The notes under the pieces: generated by a model
Told to the model about the DNA's origin: nothing
Databases searched by the model: none
The model's input: the letters and a program-made list of their open reading frames with translations, nothing else
Program-made: the position numbers and the translations under genes
Assembly (NCBI GenBank): GCA_947561585.1
Contig: CANNZV010000926.1
Span: 62,001 to 126,000, forward strand
Direction: 5' to 3'
Source: Caprella mutica
Taxonomy: Eukaryota > Arthropoda > Malacostraca > Amphipoda > Caprellidae
Length of the DNA stretch: 64,000 nt
Shown: piece after piece, positions 33,720-45,357 of the stretch
Layout: each line of letters opens with the position of its first letter
Numbering within the stretch: position 1 is the stretch's first letter

Positions 33720-36700
33720 TGGAGGTTTAATATAACTCAATTATTAGGCAGCTAATTTCTCAATAGTTTTCTAATTAGCTTATTCATTAATTGAATTAAT
33801 GAGTAATGACTCAGTGGCATCAAACGTCTAAAAAACTTAAAAGGATTTTCTAGTCACAATATATGCAACAGGAGGATGTAATAAGACTTCTCTGATGAGG
33901 TGACGTTAATTAAAAATTGGAATTAATAGTCTACATCAATTGAATACGTAATATTCATTATTTTTACCATTATTAATACGAAAAGTCATACATTAGTGAA
34001 ACGAATAAAACTATAAATTAGTATTTCGTTAAGCACTTGAACACAGTATGTAAATTCTGTTTTATTCTTTCTTTTATACCAAAAATTGAATTCCCAAATT
34101 CGACTCCGTTCGTTCCCATATTCAAATTAATTCATTTCAGTATTCCAAATTAGTTCTCTCATCTCATTAAAATAGAATTTCAATCAAAGAATTTGGTGGG
34201 GAATAATTTTCTCTGAAAATAATTCCAATCTTCAGAAAAGGATCGGAAAAATTTCACTCCTCCTTCTCTCTATTAATTAGGAATTCTGCTGATTATTCAA
34301 CAATGGAAATAGATAATAGAGAGGGTATATATTAGTGAAATAGGAACTTTAATCATTAATAAAGATAGTTCAGAGTTTGTATTTCTAATTGCAATACGAT
34401 ACCATAATTAAACTTATTACCAACTCATTTAAAGTAGAACTTGAGCTAGCAAGGAAAAATCTGATAAAGTATCAATTAGGTATAGTTAGTAATTATCATT
34501 GAAATTATCCTAGAAGATAATAAAAAGAAAGGATTTACCATACGATTTGATTGCCTCCATAAAATTAGGAGATTGCAAAACTTTTAACTTCTTTCAGACT
34601 GTTATAGCGTTGAACATTTAAGATATTGAGTGATTTCAAAGTAAATAGAAATATAAGCATTAACATCTGAACTTTATTGCATAAAATAAATATATTTATT
34701 GAACACTTTACTCGTATGGTATAAAAAATTAAAGTTATTATATTTTGACAAGCAGGAGCAAGGTACGGTGGTACCGACAGCCACTCATGTTTAAAAGTAT
34801 CGTTGCACTCCGCACACACTACAAGCCCTCCCCCCCCCCCCCCTCCACCCTTAATCTCACTCGCTGCTGGTTTACGTACGTCTTATTTTCTTTTAAGGAA
34901 TATCAGTTTGTGACTCATCTTTTTCTCGTGACTCATCCTACCTGTTTTTTCCCCACTATGCGGGCCAGTGAACCAAAATACGCGCAAAGAGTCGCCACGT
35001 GGACCCGATTACTTCTATTCTTTTAATCCCATGTTATTGAAGGATTAACTACAAGGAATGTAGAGCCAATAATCACTATCGACTAACTACCTCTAAATCT
35101 AACAAATTGTTAATCTTCATTTTATTATTATAAATATATCTATCATCTGTTACTATACACATTACTTCAGTGTATAAAACCATAATCTCCCTATTCAAAC
35201 AATAATTATACTTATTTGGTATTTATATTCAAATTATTATATTATATCCAATCTAGTTATTTATTTCCTTTCTTTCATCCCGTAAAATATTTGAAATGAA
35301 ATCAATTACAAACATTGAAAATCTCCAAAAAAAAATGAAATTATCTCATACATATTCTGGAACATTTCGGGAATATTGGAATTCCACATTCCAGGAATGC
35401 ATCCAAACACAATAAAGTATAGTATCAGCTTTTCATATCTACTGAATGACATCAATGTGATAAGAGAAGAAGATTTTTTGTAAGCTAGAATAACTGAAAA
35501 ATAACTGAAAATACGAAAAATGATCTTAAAATCAAATTAGACTCATACTTTTTATAAATATAACGAATAATACTCTTATTGTTTACTTTGAAAGATGCAC
35601 AATTAGGAGATACTAATAGGGTTAATGTTCCCTTTTATCCTGAGTCGCATGTCCGAAATACCAAACTACTTCCCACTATTCTGATGGCTGTGTGACAATA
35701 ACAACAATACATTAGTAACGCAAACAATTACCATAGATTACCTAGCACTCTTTCACTGTACAGTCTTTCTAAGCAATGTCTGTTCACCCTAACTGTTCAT
35801 TCCTACCTAAAGTTTCACAGAAGATAACTATCGAAACTCACTCCACTCGAGGTATTTGAACCTCCCACGATCCGAACACCAAAACCTACACGCGGATTAC
35901 CCTTTGCGTATCGATTAGAAAAGTAGAGCGCTGGTGTCATTCCTTGTTAGGGTCGTAAAGTGAATGACGGACATCAATAGATTCAAGTGGTCATCAACAG
36001 AGGGCGCTACTCTTCACTAACAATATAATGTTATTCTTGAACAACTATGAAAAATAAGATAATAAAAAGACAATTTTAGTCATAAAATTGTTTAACGTTA
36101 AAAAAACTACTCATAAGATGGTGACGTTTAAGAATTTCATATCAAGTTACAATTTCATCAATAAGATATAATTGATTTTTAGTTGAGGATTCAATATGTA
36201 TTCACACACACATATTTATGAGCTTATTTATAACGGTTGAATCTTTTCTGATTGACATAAACCTTAAATTTAACTATTACTTACTCTAATGTTTGATATT
36301 GTGCATCACTTTATACATCAATCATGTTAATTACACTGAATAACTTCACCTGATTCTCTAAATCATTAACTAACTGTAATGGATGTACGTTTCTTTTGTT
36401 TAGAACTGTTTATCAAACAGACATACATAAATTGTTTGCTCAACAAAACACTCAGTAGCTCCGTAATTATTCTCTGACTGATGGAACTTGCTGATGATGT
36501 TCGACGATGGAATACTGTAAGGTGAATACTTAAAATATATATATATTTAAATTACTTTAAACTTGGTGATGATTTCAGAAGAAGAATACTGTAAGATAAA
36601 TACTTAATACTTATATTCAAATTAATTTGAATTAGGTGATAATGCCCGATGATAGATTATGTTAGTTAAGTACAACATTTGATATACCTAACTAACTAGT

Positions 36701-36967
36701 GAGGTATGATGATCGTATGTCAATTTAAAAAAGTGATTTTAGTGTTCATTGTTGTACTTGATTAAAATCCAAGTCTCACTTTTATTGAAACTAGTTTTTA
36801 TAAAGGCGGAAATTAATTGGTAGGCGTGTTTCGAAGTGAGAGCAGAAAAATGATGTAAAAAACGGAGATCATTTTATTAGAGAAGAAATGTTTAATCCAT
36901 TCGATAGTTTGAAATTTCATCACAGAGCCTTTTTCTAGCTAATTATGACAACAGACACCGCAATATA
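33720..36967. other. intergenic DNA
   Basis: About 3.2 kb with no recognised gene. A GC-richer part at 34750-35010 contains two GTGACTCATC words and a C14 run (34830-34843). At 35845-35930 a minus-strand GGTTCAAATACC resembles a B box. At 35998-36010 CAGAGGGCGCTAC resembles a CTCF site. At 36480-36640 a ~70-bp unit around GAATACTGTAAG is duplicated with divergence. Confidence 0.4.
34830..34843. repeat. C14 homopolymer
   Basis: Fourteen consecutive C in an AT-rich context. Length is likely unstable or uncertain in the assembly. Confidence 0.9.
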
Positions 36968-37690
36968 AGGCCTTATTGCACGGTGTGAGTTACTGTCGTG
37001 ACAGTGGACAGTAGCTGTACCACTGTACTCGCATGCGAGTAGCTGTCCCACTGTACTCGCTTGGAACTAGCTCGACTCGCCTCACTCGGTAACACAAGTG
37101 CGAGCTGATGGCTTGAAAATAGGCAGTTATTGAACCTATACACTCGCATTGTGTATTATAATATTTATTCAATAAATAGATAACTTTTTATAATTAATAT
37201 TTTTATTGATTTAATTAACAATTTATTAATCTAATTAATATTTTTATTAAATTAATTAACAGTTTATCAACTTAATTAATAATTAATATTTTATTAATTC
37301 AATTAATACCTAATTACTATTTTTATTGATTAATAATTACTTTTTTTATTGATTAATAATTACTATTTATATTAATTTGAAAACATTTTATTAATTTATT
37401 TAACCTTTATTTAATTTGATTAATATTAAATCCTAGGTATATCTGCATGACGTACGAGTTACTGTTATTTTGCAACACCATGCAAGTTGACATCCGAGTT
37501 TCGCAGGCGAGTGGCTGACTCGCCCAAGAGTGGCGAGTAAAAACAATTTTTTTGTAGTAACTCGCATGCGAGTTACTAACCTCCTGCACATGACAGTTAC
37601 TCGGCTGATTCGGTCACACTGTGCGAGTAGCTGCAATAAAGTAACTCGCTAGGCCAACTTGCACGTTTATTCGCACCGTGTAACAGGCCT
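36968..37690. mobile_element. 723-bp TIR element, AGGCCT ends
   Basis: The left terminus AGGCCTTATTGCACGGTGTG mirrors the right terminus CGCACCGTGTAACAGGCCT. Both subterminal regions are rich in the palindrome ACTCGCATGCGAGT and in AGTTACTG/CAGTTACT words; the centre is an AT-rich TTAATTAATATTTTTATT-type core. Possible 3-bp ATA duplication. GGCCTGTT-like ends recall PIF/Harbinger MITEs, but this is uncertain. There is no transposase. Confidence 0.75.
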
Positions 37691-38510
37691 ATACGCTAAG
37701 TCGATCTCAAGCCTTCAAAACCATTTTTTAAATTCTAATTCATAGAAGATTATTTTTTAAGGAATTAGAAAAACGTACATATCTGCGAGTAATGTCTCAC
37801 TCTCATTACCATTTGCAAAAAAAATCGAGTCGTGATCTTTGTAATGAAACAGGAACGCCCTGCATTTAGAGGTGTGCTCTACATCTCTATAGTTAGAGTT
37901 TACAGAATGAGGTAATTAAGAGGTTCGATTATAGTTGTATATTTTATTCCTCATTTAACCTGTTACTCTGGTGTCAAAATAAAATCATCCGAAATCTTTA
38001 ATTAGTTTACCTCTTCAGTTATAATCATTGTACTACCACCCTAAATATATGATAAACAATATCTCAGCTATACAGTTTGTAACCATATAATGTGATACAA
38101 TCAATTAACTACTATTCAAACTCTTCTTCTACACTTTGATGAGTTCCTGAAGTTAAATAATAATGTTACTTCAAATCATCTGGTGTTATCTATAGACTTT
38201 CTGACCAAAGTGAATGTGACAAATAACTATTGTCTTTTCCCCTCACCATTCTCATCATTAGTGCTATTTAATAACAGAGAAGGGTTAGATAATGCAGTCA
38301 CGTGTGACCAGAGTATACACAGGAAAATTAGACCTACCGCACACTCCCAGAATCTAGCCATGTCGATCTTCTGAGCGGAATATTGCATGTTCAATAGAAG
38401 CAAACTTTTCTGCGTGACAGAGAATACTAATATGGTTAGTTAGTCGACACAAAAGGGTAATAAAAACGAAGATCTTACTTCGAAGCTCTCAAAAAGGTAT
38501 CTAGTGCGCA
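37691..38510. other. intergenic DNA
   Basis: No feature recognised apart from a slight drop in AT content near 38290-38380. Confidence 0.4.
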
Positions 38511-38849
38511 TCACCTATCGCACCACTTCTTTCTTACACGTGATGTTCCTGTGTCTAAATTAGCGTGAGAGAACAGATGGTCACTTTGCGCATCTCGCTT
38601 CGTCTCTCTTTGTCGTAAGTGGACAACCTGCGAACTCTTGCACCGACTCAACACACAATCCCACCACTCCACCAAAAGAGAAATAATCCCAAACATTGGC
38701 TGCTGCGGGTACTTTTCACAAACAAACAAAACTCTCGAGGCAGAAGTTATTGATAGAAAATTACCACCAGTTGATCTTTGGTTAAAAGAACAATCAATTT
38801 GCTCAAAGAACTGATAGAAAGGGCAGACAAATTGCCTCAAATTCTCCAT
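38511..38849 (-). CDS. unclassified ORF (112 aa), possible exon
   Basis: ATG at 38849 opens MENLRQFVCPFYQFFEQ and runs to TGA at 38513-38511. The stretch is distinctly less AT-rich than its surroundings and has balanced composition with Cys, Trp and Arg, unlike the AT-driven open frames elsewhere. Near the 3' end AG/GTGATG could act as a splice donor. I recognise no domain. It could be a host first exon, a decayed transposon fragment or chance. Confidence 0.25.
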   Translation of the reverse strand: MENLRQFVCPFYQFFEQIDCSFNQRSTGGNFLSITSASRVLFVCEKYPQQPMFGIISLLVEWWDCVLSRCKSSQVVHLRQRETKRDAQSDHLFSHANLDTGTSRVRKKWCDR

Positions 38850-39169
38850 TGAAAAGCGCACACAAACCCCCACCAACTGCGAGACACAATATACTAATAT
38901 TTATTATGTTAAAAACACGCATGAGTGATAGAGCAGTCGCTTGGAAGTAAGCATGTTAGTTCATTTTTTCACACTAATATTGTATCATACTGTAAATACA
39001 GAGCTACCAATAATGTTATACGTTACGAACAGCTGTATCCTAGATACAGTGATAGTAATCGTGATCGGACAACTATTGCAAACCTGAAAATTTAATTATT
39101 AGGTTTTGATTGCAAACAATTAGACAATTGCAAACCCCGGTTGGTTTTGATAGCGAAAATATTATGTTT
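38850..39169. other. intergenic DNA
   Basis: Contains an A-box-like GATAGAGCAGTCGCTTGG at about 38929-38946 without a matching B box. Confidence 0.35.
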
Positions 39170-39680
39170 ACTTTAACCCTAGTAACCCAGCCCTCAAAAG
39201 TTTGCACACAAACCTAGCCGCTGACACACCTGAACCAGTTCTGACTAAAACTATAACAAAATCTTAACAAAGTAACATTCCGATATTTTTTTTATAGAAA
39301 ACCCTCATTAGATATGTACACAAACTACACATGAATTGGAAAACTCAAGAGTATAATTTTGTAATGAGCTTGGCGAGGTGCAAATTCTACCACATCTGCT
39401 TAGCCGCTAAGGGTTACATTAATGGTTTATAGTGATACATTCACCCTTATGTACTCAAACACACTCATGCATCTCATGACTTAAGAGAGCTCTGATGTAC
39501 TGCTAATATATTTGAATAAATGGTCATAAAATGAGTATCTTACCATTTATTACCTTTGTTTTTGTCTAATCGTATGTATTTATGTGAAAAAATAAAAGTA
39601 ATGAAAAAACAGATTCCAAATCGGTTTAAAATTAAAGATATTATTATTTTTCCATGAGGCTAGGTTACTAGGGTTAAAGT
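39170..39680. repeat. inverted repeat pair, possible decayed foldback
   Basis: ACTTTAACCCTAGTAACCCA with GCC (39170-39192) is inverted as GGCTAGGTTACTAGGGTTAA with AGT (39658-39680). Weaker inverse similarity extends outward (TGTATC...GATACAG words near 39035 and CTGTATCGTAGAC near 39755) and inward (TAGCCGCT words). It is consistent with an old foldback or TIR element of roughly 0.8 kb. Confidence 0.45.
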
Positions 39681-41016
39681 ATGAAACCTGTTGAAAATCA
39701 TTATGGGTGCCAATTGTTGCAGCATCACTAGTAATACGATTGTACGTTATGACCTGCTGTATCGTAGACTGCATTGGCTTTATGGTAAATAGCTTTTATT
39801 ACTTCTAACGGCATTTCATTCAATACTGTGCAGTCACGATAGGTACAACTTACAATCCTAATTACGCAATGGAGAGAAAATAGATCAAAGGGATGAAGAA
39901 CTAACTGTTCGTATCTCCTGTCATGGCATCGACTAGATTGCCTTCCGAAGGCACGTGTCCGAACAATAATTTACCTCAATTAGAACTGACGTGCATTTTA
40001 ATGACATCAAATTAGTGACTGAGTAGATTACTTCAAAATGACGTGAAAGGAGATTGGTGAAGGTGATTAAATGGTTTTGATGTTATGCAGATGGTCGGCA
40101 TTTAATTATAGATTTGTAATCTTGTTATTCGTATAACCTAAAAAGTATTCAAACCAAATTGACTGAAATTAAGTGAGACGATTGGTCAATCAATATCCAG
40201 GAACACTTTGGTTAGATTTTGGGAGCAATCAGGTCAAAGATAAGAGTCATTTGTAACTCAAAAAGTAGTCAACCATATTGTCTGAAATTTGGTGGGACAG
40301 TTGGTCAATATCCAGAGTCCAGTTTATTACATTTTGGGAACGTTCAGGTTACAGGTCAAGGTCATTTATACCCCAAATATATTGGATGGTCATTGTCATT
40401 TATAAGCGGCGGCGAAGGTGTACGCTGTACGAATGCTCGTAATATAGTTTACATCATACAATTGCGGTATTAAATCTCATTTAAAAAAATTTAGTATTAG
40501 AGAGTGGTCAGTAGAATTTAAGTATTATTTTTTGCTTTCAAGCGTTGTTTAAAATTAGTTAGCATATTGTAAAGAATATACATAATATTTCTGAAAATAA
40601 TTAAGGTAGTATACAAGATTTATTTTTATTTTCTCGAATATCGAAAATGTGAATTACAATATAAAGTATAGATTGTTACTTTAAAAAAAATAGATGCAAA
40701 ACAAAGTAAATCTTGGACAGATGAGTAAATAACACAGTCAATAAAGTCATTATTCTACTTCTTACAGATAATAGGGTAATTGGTAGATTATAGCGGGTAA
40801 ATGGTAGATTATGAAAGGTAAATGGTAGATTATAGCGGGTGAATGTTACCAATGCAAACGATGACCTCCCCTCATAATTTGACAATATTTTCTCCTTAAG
40901 TTGGCTGTTACTACTGTAATTAAATACATGCAGATGTATTGACCAACTAATAAGTGGAAATTACAGAACAGTCTTTATATATAAGCTTCATCTCAAAGGA
41001 AAATTAATGTATTATA
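39681..41016. other. intergenic DNA
   Basis: Apart from the 120-bp duplication, there is a short tandem GGTAAATGGTAGATTATAGC motif (three units near 40775-40840). No gene recognised. Confidence 0.4.
40133..40374. repeat. diverged ~120-bp direct duplication
   Basis: Two adjacent units share CTGAAATT, then a GA(C/G)..TTGGTCAAT block and ATTTTGGGA(A/G)C, ending in CAGGTCAAAG or CAGGTCAAGG plus GTCATTT. About 75% alike by eye. The 84-codon open frame across it is not gene-like. Confidence 0.6.
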
Positions 41017-41130
41017 AGACAGTTGAAGATTTCGGATCTTATGAGAAAAGAATCTAAAAAAATTGATATTATGATGTTATTTTAATTGGTATCCATTATA
41101 CCTGAAGGTATCATGGATACCAATTAGTAT
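41017..41130 (+). mobile_element. MITE family B, partial copy
   Basis: A degenerate left end (ACAGTTGAAGATTTCGGATC, then TTATGAG) leads to the intact central hairpin AATTGGTATCCATTATACCT / AGGTATCATGGATACCAATT. The mirrored right half is missing. Confidence 0.65.
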
Positions 41131-41499
41131 GGCTACTCAAAAATAAATAATTACTATGTCTTTTTTCCTGATATTTTTCTCTGTCTGATATTTTCCCCCA
41201 GACTTATACATTGAGAAGATTTTGAACATATTATAAGAATAAGAAGCAATTTAGTATCTGCAGGAGAAGTTTCGTTACCTAAGAAGATGGTCAACTTTTT
41301 AGGGTGTATACTGTATAACTAACACAAGTAACAAATGATACCGCTCTAATGTATTCCACTTCTTAAAAGATGTGTTTTCTATATTCACTTTGTATTAGAA
41401 AAACTTGAACTGATCGGAGAAATATATGTATTTTTTCACTTCAGTGATGCGTATTTATTATGAATCAGTTTGAAAACCGAAGGCAGCTTAAAAAATGTA

Positions 41500-41700
41500 T
41501 TGATAAACGAATTAAATATATCTGATTATTAAATTCGTTATTTTAATTTGTGTCCATGATACCTGGAAGTACCTATCATGAAAAACATGTACAGTAAAAT
41601 TTATATAATATTTATTACATACCTCAGATACCTGTATAATTTTTCTTACATGATCGAAGATGTGGAAGTGTTGGGTAATTTGAAACTTACATACCATAGT
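41500..41700 (+). mobile_element. MITE family B, degenerate copy
   Basis: Central hairpin decayed to GTGTCCATGATACCTGGAAG / TACCTATCATG; right end CATGATCGAAGATGTGGAAG followed by AATTTGAAACTTACATACC. Older than the other copies. Confidence 0.6.
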
Positions 41701-42071
41701 AAATTCAATTTTACTAATAATAAGTGCAATAAATTGAAAAGATAATCTTACAGTATTAAAAAAATAATCGAAAAATGATCTCTAATTTTGTTTCAGTTAC
41801 TGCTAGGAATTTCATAGAAAACTCTCTTCTCAAAGAAAATCTCGAACGTGAATCCCTAACTATAATAAATGCTTTAAAATTATTAGAAAATGATCATACA
41901 TAAGAACTGGTATAGAAAAACAATAAACGTTCATCATACTGATCGAGTATCGACCAATCATTTTATAAATTAATAACTTGCATATCGACTATAAAATTAG
42001 AGCAGTATAATGGTAGGCCTACATTCGGATATTGTAGTCATTTTACAGATTGTTTTTATTTAACATTTCTT

Positions 42072-42120
42072 CTTATATGATCGACAATGTGGAACATTTC
42101 GATAAGTCGAAACTAACTCT
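42072..42120 (+). mobile_element. MITE family B, right-end fragment
   Basis: TTATATGATCGACAATGTGG then AACATTTCGATAAGTCGAAAC matches the right end of family B. Confidence 0.6.
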
Positions 42121-43467
42121 ATTCGTCTTTAATTTTTATAGTGACTGTAATATATACCAATGTGAAACTGTACTTAGGTTGCTATAACCGTTTTCTATGG
42201 TTAGGCTATGATTTATAAATTTTCATGGATAACTTTAGTAATATTATTTTAAGTAGATCGAGAGGCTAATAAAGGTTTCAAGTTTTGTATTACGGGAGAG
42301 TGTGTTTTTTGGTGGCCTAATCAAAATATTGATCGGCAGTCCATTACGGATTTTTTATATATTTTTTTCACATATTCTCGTCGTGATTTCATCGGGATTG
42401 CACGTCCAACGAAAGACGATAGACTATATTTGTAAGTGTTTTAAAATTTAGATAAATTTCTATTGTATTTCTGTTCAATCATTTATCGTCATAGAGAGAT
42501 TATCTTTGTTATTATCGACTGTAGTCACCGATTAAAAGCAGACGATCAGTCATTATAATTTTATGAATGGATACTCGTCATTGATTTTGAATTCTACTAA
42601 GCAGTACTATTGGACATAGGTTAAGTTCAGATTTATAGGTCGGTTCCTTATATCCGACCAGATAAAAAAAAGATATATTAAAATTAAAATAGAGTTTGAT
42701 ATATAGTTAGTTTCATATTTCTTTATATAATTTAACTCTTGAAACCGTCAGATAATTCAATTTCTTTAATGGAAAAATTTATTGGATAAAATATTGATAG
42801 ATAAATTGTAATGAAATTTGTTGTCCTTTTAAACAAAAAATCAATCGTTGGTTACCCCTTAATATGGTCCGATATAGGCAGTAAAACGTAAAACTTTCAC
42901 TGTCCTACACTGTATCATGCGTTACTAGAAGTAACGTACGTTTGCCACGACAAAGAAGTGACGTTTGTCACGTGTTTCGTCGTAACTTGATACTAAGACC
43001 CAAACACAGTCCTCCTTCTCGTGTTACTTCTAACTTTAGTAATTACTACATTGCTGAAATTGTTTGTAGAATTAGCAGTCGAAATGAAAGGAGATATGTT
43101 TTGGCAAATGTAGTTATTAACAAAATGATACAAATGTATGCGCAATATAAAGGAAATGATGATTTTTAATTTTATTTATTTATTAAACTAATCACAAAGT
43201 AAATTACTCATAATATCAAAAATATAATAAGAGCAGTCCCGTATAAGTTTAAAACTTGTAAGGAATTATTGAAAAAATCGACTATCATTACTAAATAAAA
43301 TCATAATTGTATTTTTCCATAGTAAAATCTTTGTTCAGCTTTTTTAGAAGTTTATATAGTTAGACATTTGTAAAGTTAAAAATGTGATGGAATCATTAAA
43401 AAATATTTGGTGAAAATAAGCATAGAACTTTTTCAATACACGGTCTGTGACATTCCAAATTTATTGT
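42121..43467. other. intergenic DNA
   Basis: AT-rich with a slightly GC-richer patch at 42895-43015 (ACGTTTGTCACGTGTTTCGT). The 75-codon open frame there lacks an ATG start and a recognisable domain. Confidence 0.4.
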
Positions 43468-43520
43468 TAGTTCCGAGTCATCGAACAGTTCCACATTTAC
43501 GATCATAGAAGAAAAATAAG
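43468..43520 (+). mobile_element. MITE family B, left-end fragment
   Basis: AGTTCCGAGTCATCGAACAG followed by TTCCACATTTACGATCATAG is the left end of family B. No right end follows. Confidence 0.65.
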
Positions 43521-44493
43521 CTATGGTAATTTTTAAACTAAATATATTAATCGATATGTACTAATTAAGATAACAGTTTATTAATAATTACTATATATGT
43601 TTTTTTACATGAAGGAAATATAGATGTAAATAGAAGTACTTCTATTCATTGAACCATGTTTTTGTATCCCAAATTACCGAATGGACAACATCAAAAGTTG
43701 CATAATGGTATCGTTAAACAGAAGCAATTCCTGAAACTGTTCACAATTCCAAGTTGACAATTCCAAATAATGTGAATTGGAATTGCTAACTTTATCTACT
43801 TAATTGGTTTGAATGGTTAATTGAATTTGGCTTATATGGTTGAAACTTCGTGAATCTCGTCGAAAGAAATTTCGTTCGCCATGTTTGAAATTCTGTTGAT
43901 AATAAGATTGGTTTCTATAATTGCTTTACTAGTAGACCAATTTGGAACTTATGCTATTTCAGCCTCTAGCTGTCTTCGTGGGTCTTATTTCATTGTGTGT
44001 GAAAAATATAATAAAACAATTGATTTTCAGAACCATCAAAATATATAAAGATATTTAAATATATTTAACATAGTTTACCCTATAAATATTCTATTTTTTG
44101 TGCATTTACTAAATTTTCTTTTTTGAGGAGAGACTCTCAGAAACTATAATTTTCGGCAAAATAATTTTTTTATTCAATGGGGAATCATTGTACTTCATTT
44201 ATTGCTTAAATTGAAAAAGGCTAATTTATATCATTCAACCTTATATCAGTCATACTCTAATATAAAAATATGACAACAAAACAACATAGGCATCCAATTT
44301 GTAAAAAGTAACACGTGGTGATGCTGTACGTCGCGTTAAATTTATTTATAGATTATACTGTTTAACCGTATTCAAATACTCTTAGAGTGATACATAATAG
44401 TAAATTTCAATTTATTAGTATATGCAAAATACAAATCAATAAGTGGAGTGAATTTTTTCAGTAAATAAAATATACTGATTGTTTAAAATTCAC
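43521..44493. other. intergenic DNA
   Basis: AT-rich with no recognised feature. Confidence 0.45.
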
Positions 44494-44566
44494 CGACCTT
44501 GCCAGGGGTCGAACCTGGAATCTTCCGCTCCGTAGGCGGACGCGTTATCCATTGCGCCACAAGGCC
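44494..44566 (-). tRNA. tRNA-Arg (ACG)
   Basis: A 73-nt cloverleaf on the minus strand: acceptor GGCCTTG/CAAGGTC (one G-T wobble), D arm GGCGCAATGGATAACGC, anticodon stem TCCGC/GCGGA with loop CTACGGA (anticodon ACG), T arm CCAGG/CCTGG with loop TTCGACC, discriminator G. T4 follows (GAATTTTAAAC). It is identical in mature sequence to the plus-strand gene at 46481 and decodes CGU (plus CGC/CGA after inosine modification). Confidence 0.95.
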
Positions 44567-44670
44567 GTTACGGTAAGATTTATTACGCAACAAGTCTCAA
44601 ATTGACGCGTTATGAATTGCGCAACAAAGCCGTTAAGAATGCGTTATCACTTCAGTAACAGACACGTCGT
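44567..44670 (-). repeat. degenerate tRNA-Arg 5'-half copies upstream of tRNA-Arg
   Basis: Read on the minus strand, just upstream of the tRNA start, CGGCTTTGTTGCGCAATTCA followed by TAACGCGTC (about 44606-44634) mimics tRNA positions 1-29. More decayed relics (CTTGTTGCGTAATAA and GTGATAACGCATTC) flank it. The anticodon, T arm and 3' strand are absent. Same arrangement as 46302-46480. Confidence 0.65.
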
Positions 44671-44822
44671 TTATTGAGCAAGATGTTCCCAATATTCAGT
44701 TGACAACCTCTAAATCTAATATTTAGTTAACAAACAAATATTGCGTGCTTCAAATATTTAAAAATGAGCATGCATTCATTCAGCCTAGCTAAATGGAATA
44801 CTCTAGCTGCTCAGATCTCATT

Positions 44823-45357
44823 ATTTAAATACGAAGCCATAGAAGTCATACGTCATCAACTGTGAAACTATCACAGCATAGATAAATTAAATAACAGCAG
44901 TTAAGTTCCCATTATTTTAAATCCAAGTGTTACGTCATCAACTGTGGTCCAATCACAGTAAAGATAAATTAAATTATAGTCGTTAAGATCCCATTATTTT
45001 AAAACCAAGTCGTATGTCATCAACTGTGGACCAATCACAGTAAAGACAAATTAAATTATAGTCGTTAAGGTCCCATTATTTTAAAACCAAGTCGTATGTC
45101 ATCAACTGTGGACCAATCACAGTAAAGATAAATTAAATTATAGTCGTTAAGGTCCCATTATTTTAAAACCAAGTCGTATGTCATCAACTGTGGACCAATC
45201 ACAGTAAAGATAAATTAAATTATAGTCGTTAAGATCCCATTATCTTAAAACCAAGTGTTACGTCATCAACTGTGGACCAATCACAGTAAAGATAAATTAA
45301 ATTATAGTCGTTAAGGTCCCATTCATCAACTGTGGACCAATCACAGCATAGCAAATT
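44823..45357. repeat. ~82-bp tandem array with CRE-like and CCAAT words
   Basis: About 6.5 units of 81-83 bp. Each unit carries GTCATCAACTGTGGACCAAT followed by CACAGTAAAGATAAATTAAA, and ends CGTTAAGGTCCCATTATTTT. Three units have TACGTCATC (CRE-like) and the others TATGTCATC. All internal units have the CCAAT box ACCAATCAC. The array begins about 260 bp 5' of the minus-strand tRNA-Arg. Confidence 0.92.

Noticed and set aside
33213..33740. Overlapping frames on both strands (up to 175 codons)
   Set aside because: Products of the 21-bp codon-multiple repeat. Being open in many frames at once argues against any of them.
35845..35930. B-box-like GGTTCAAATACC on the minus strand
   Set aside because: One consensus base is wrong and no cloverleaf can be drawn. 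It could be a SINE, but I see no repeat partner in the window.
38925..38965. Possible tRNA start (GATAGAGCAGTCGCTTGGAAG)
   Set aside because: No B box, no acceptor pairing and no closed anticodon stem; at best a degraded SINE head.
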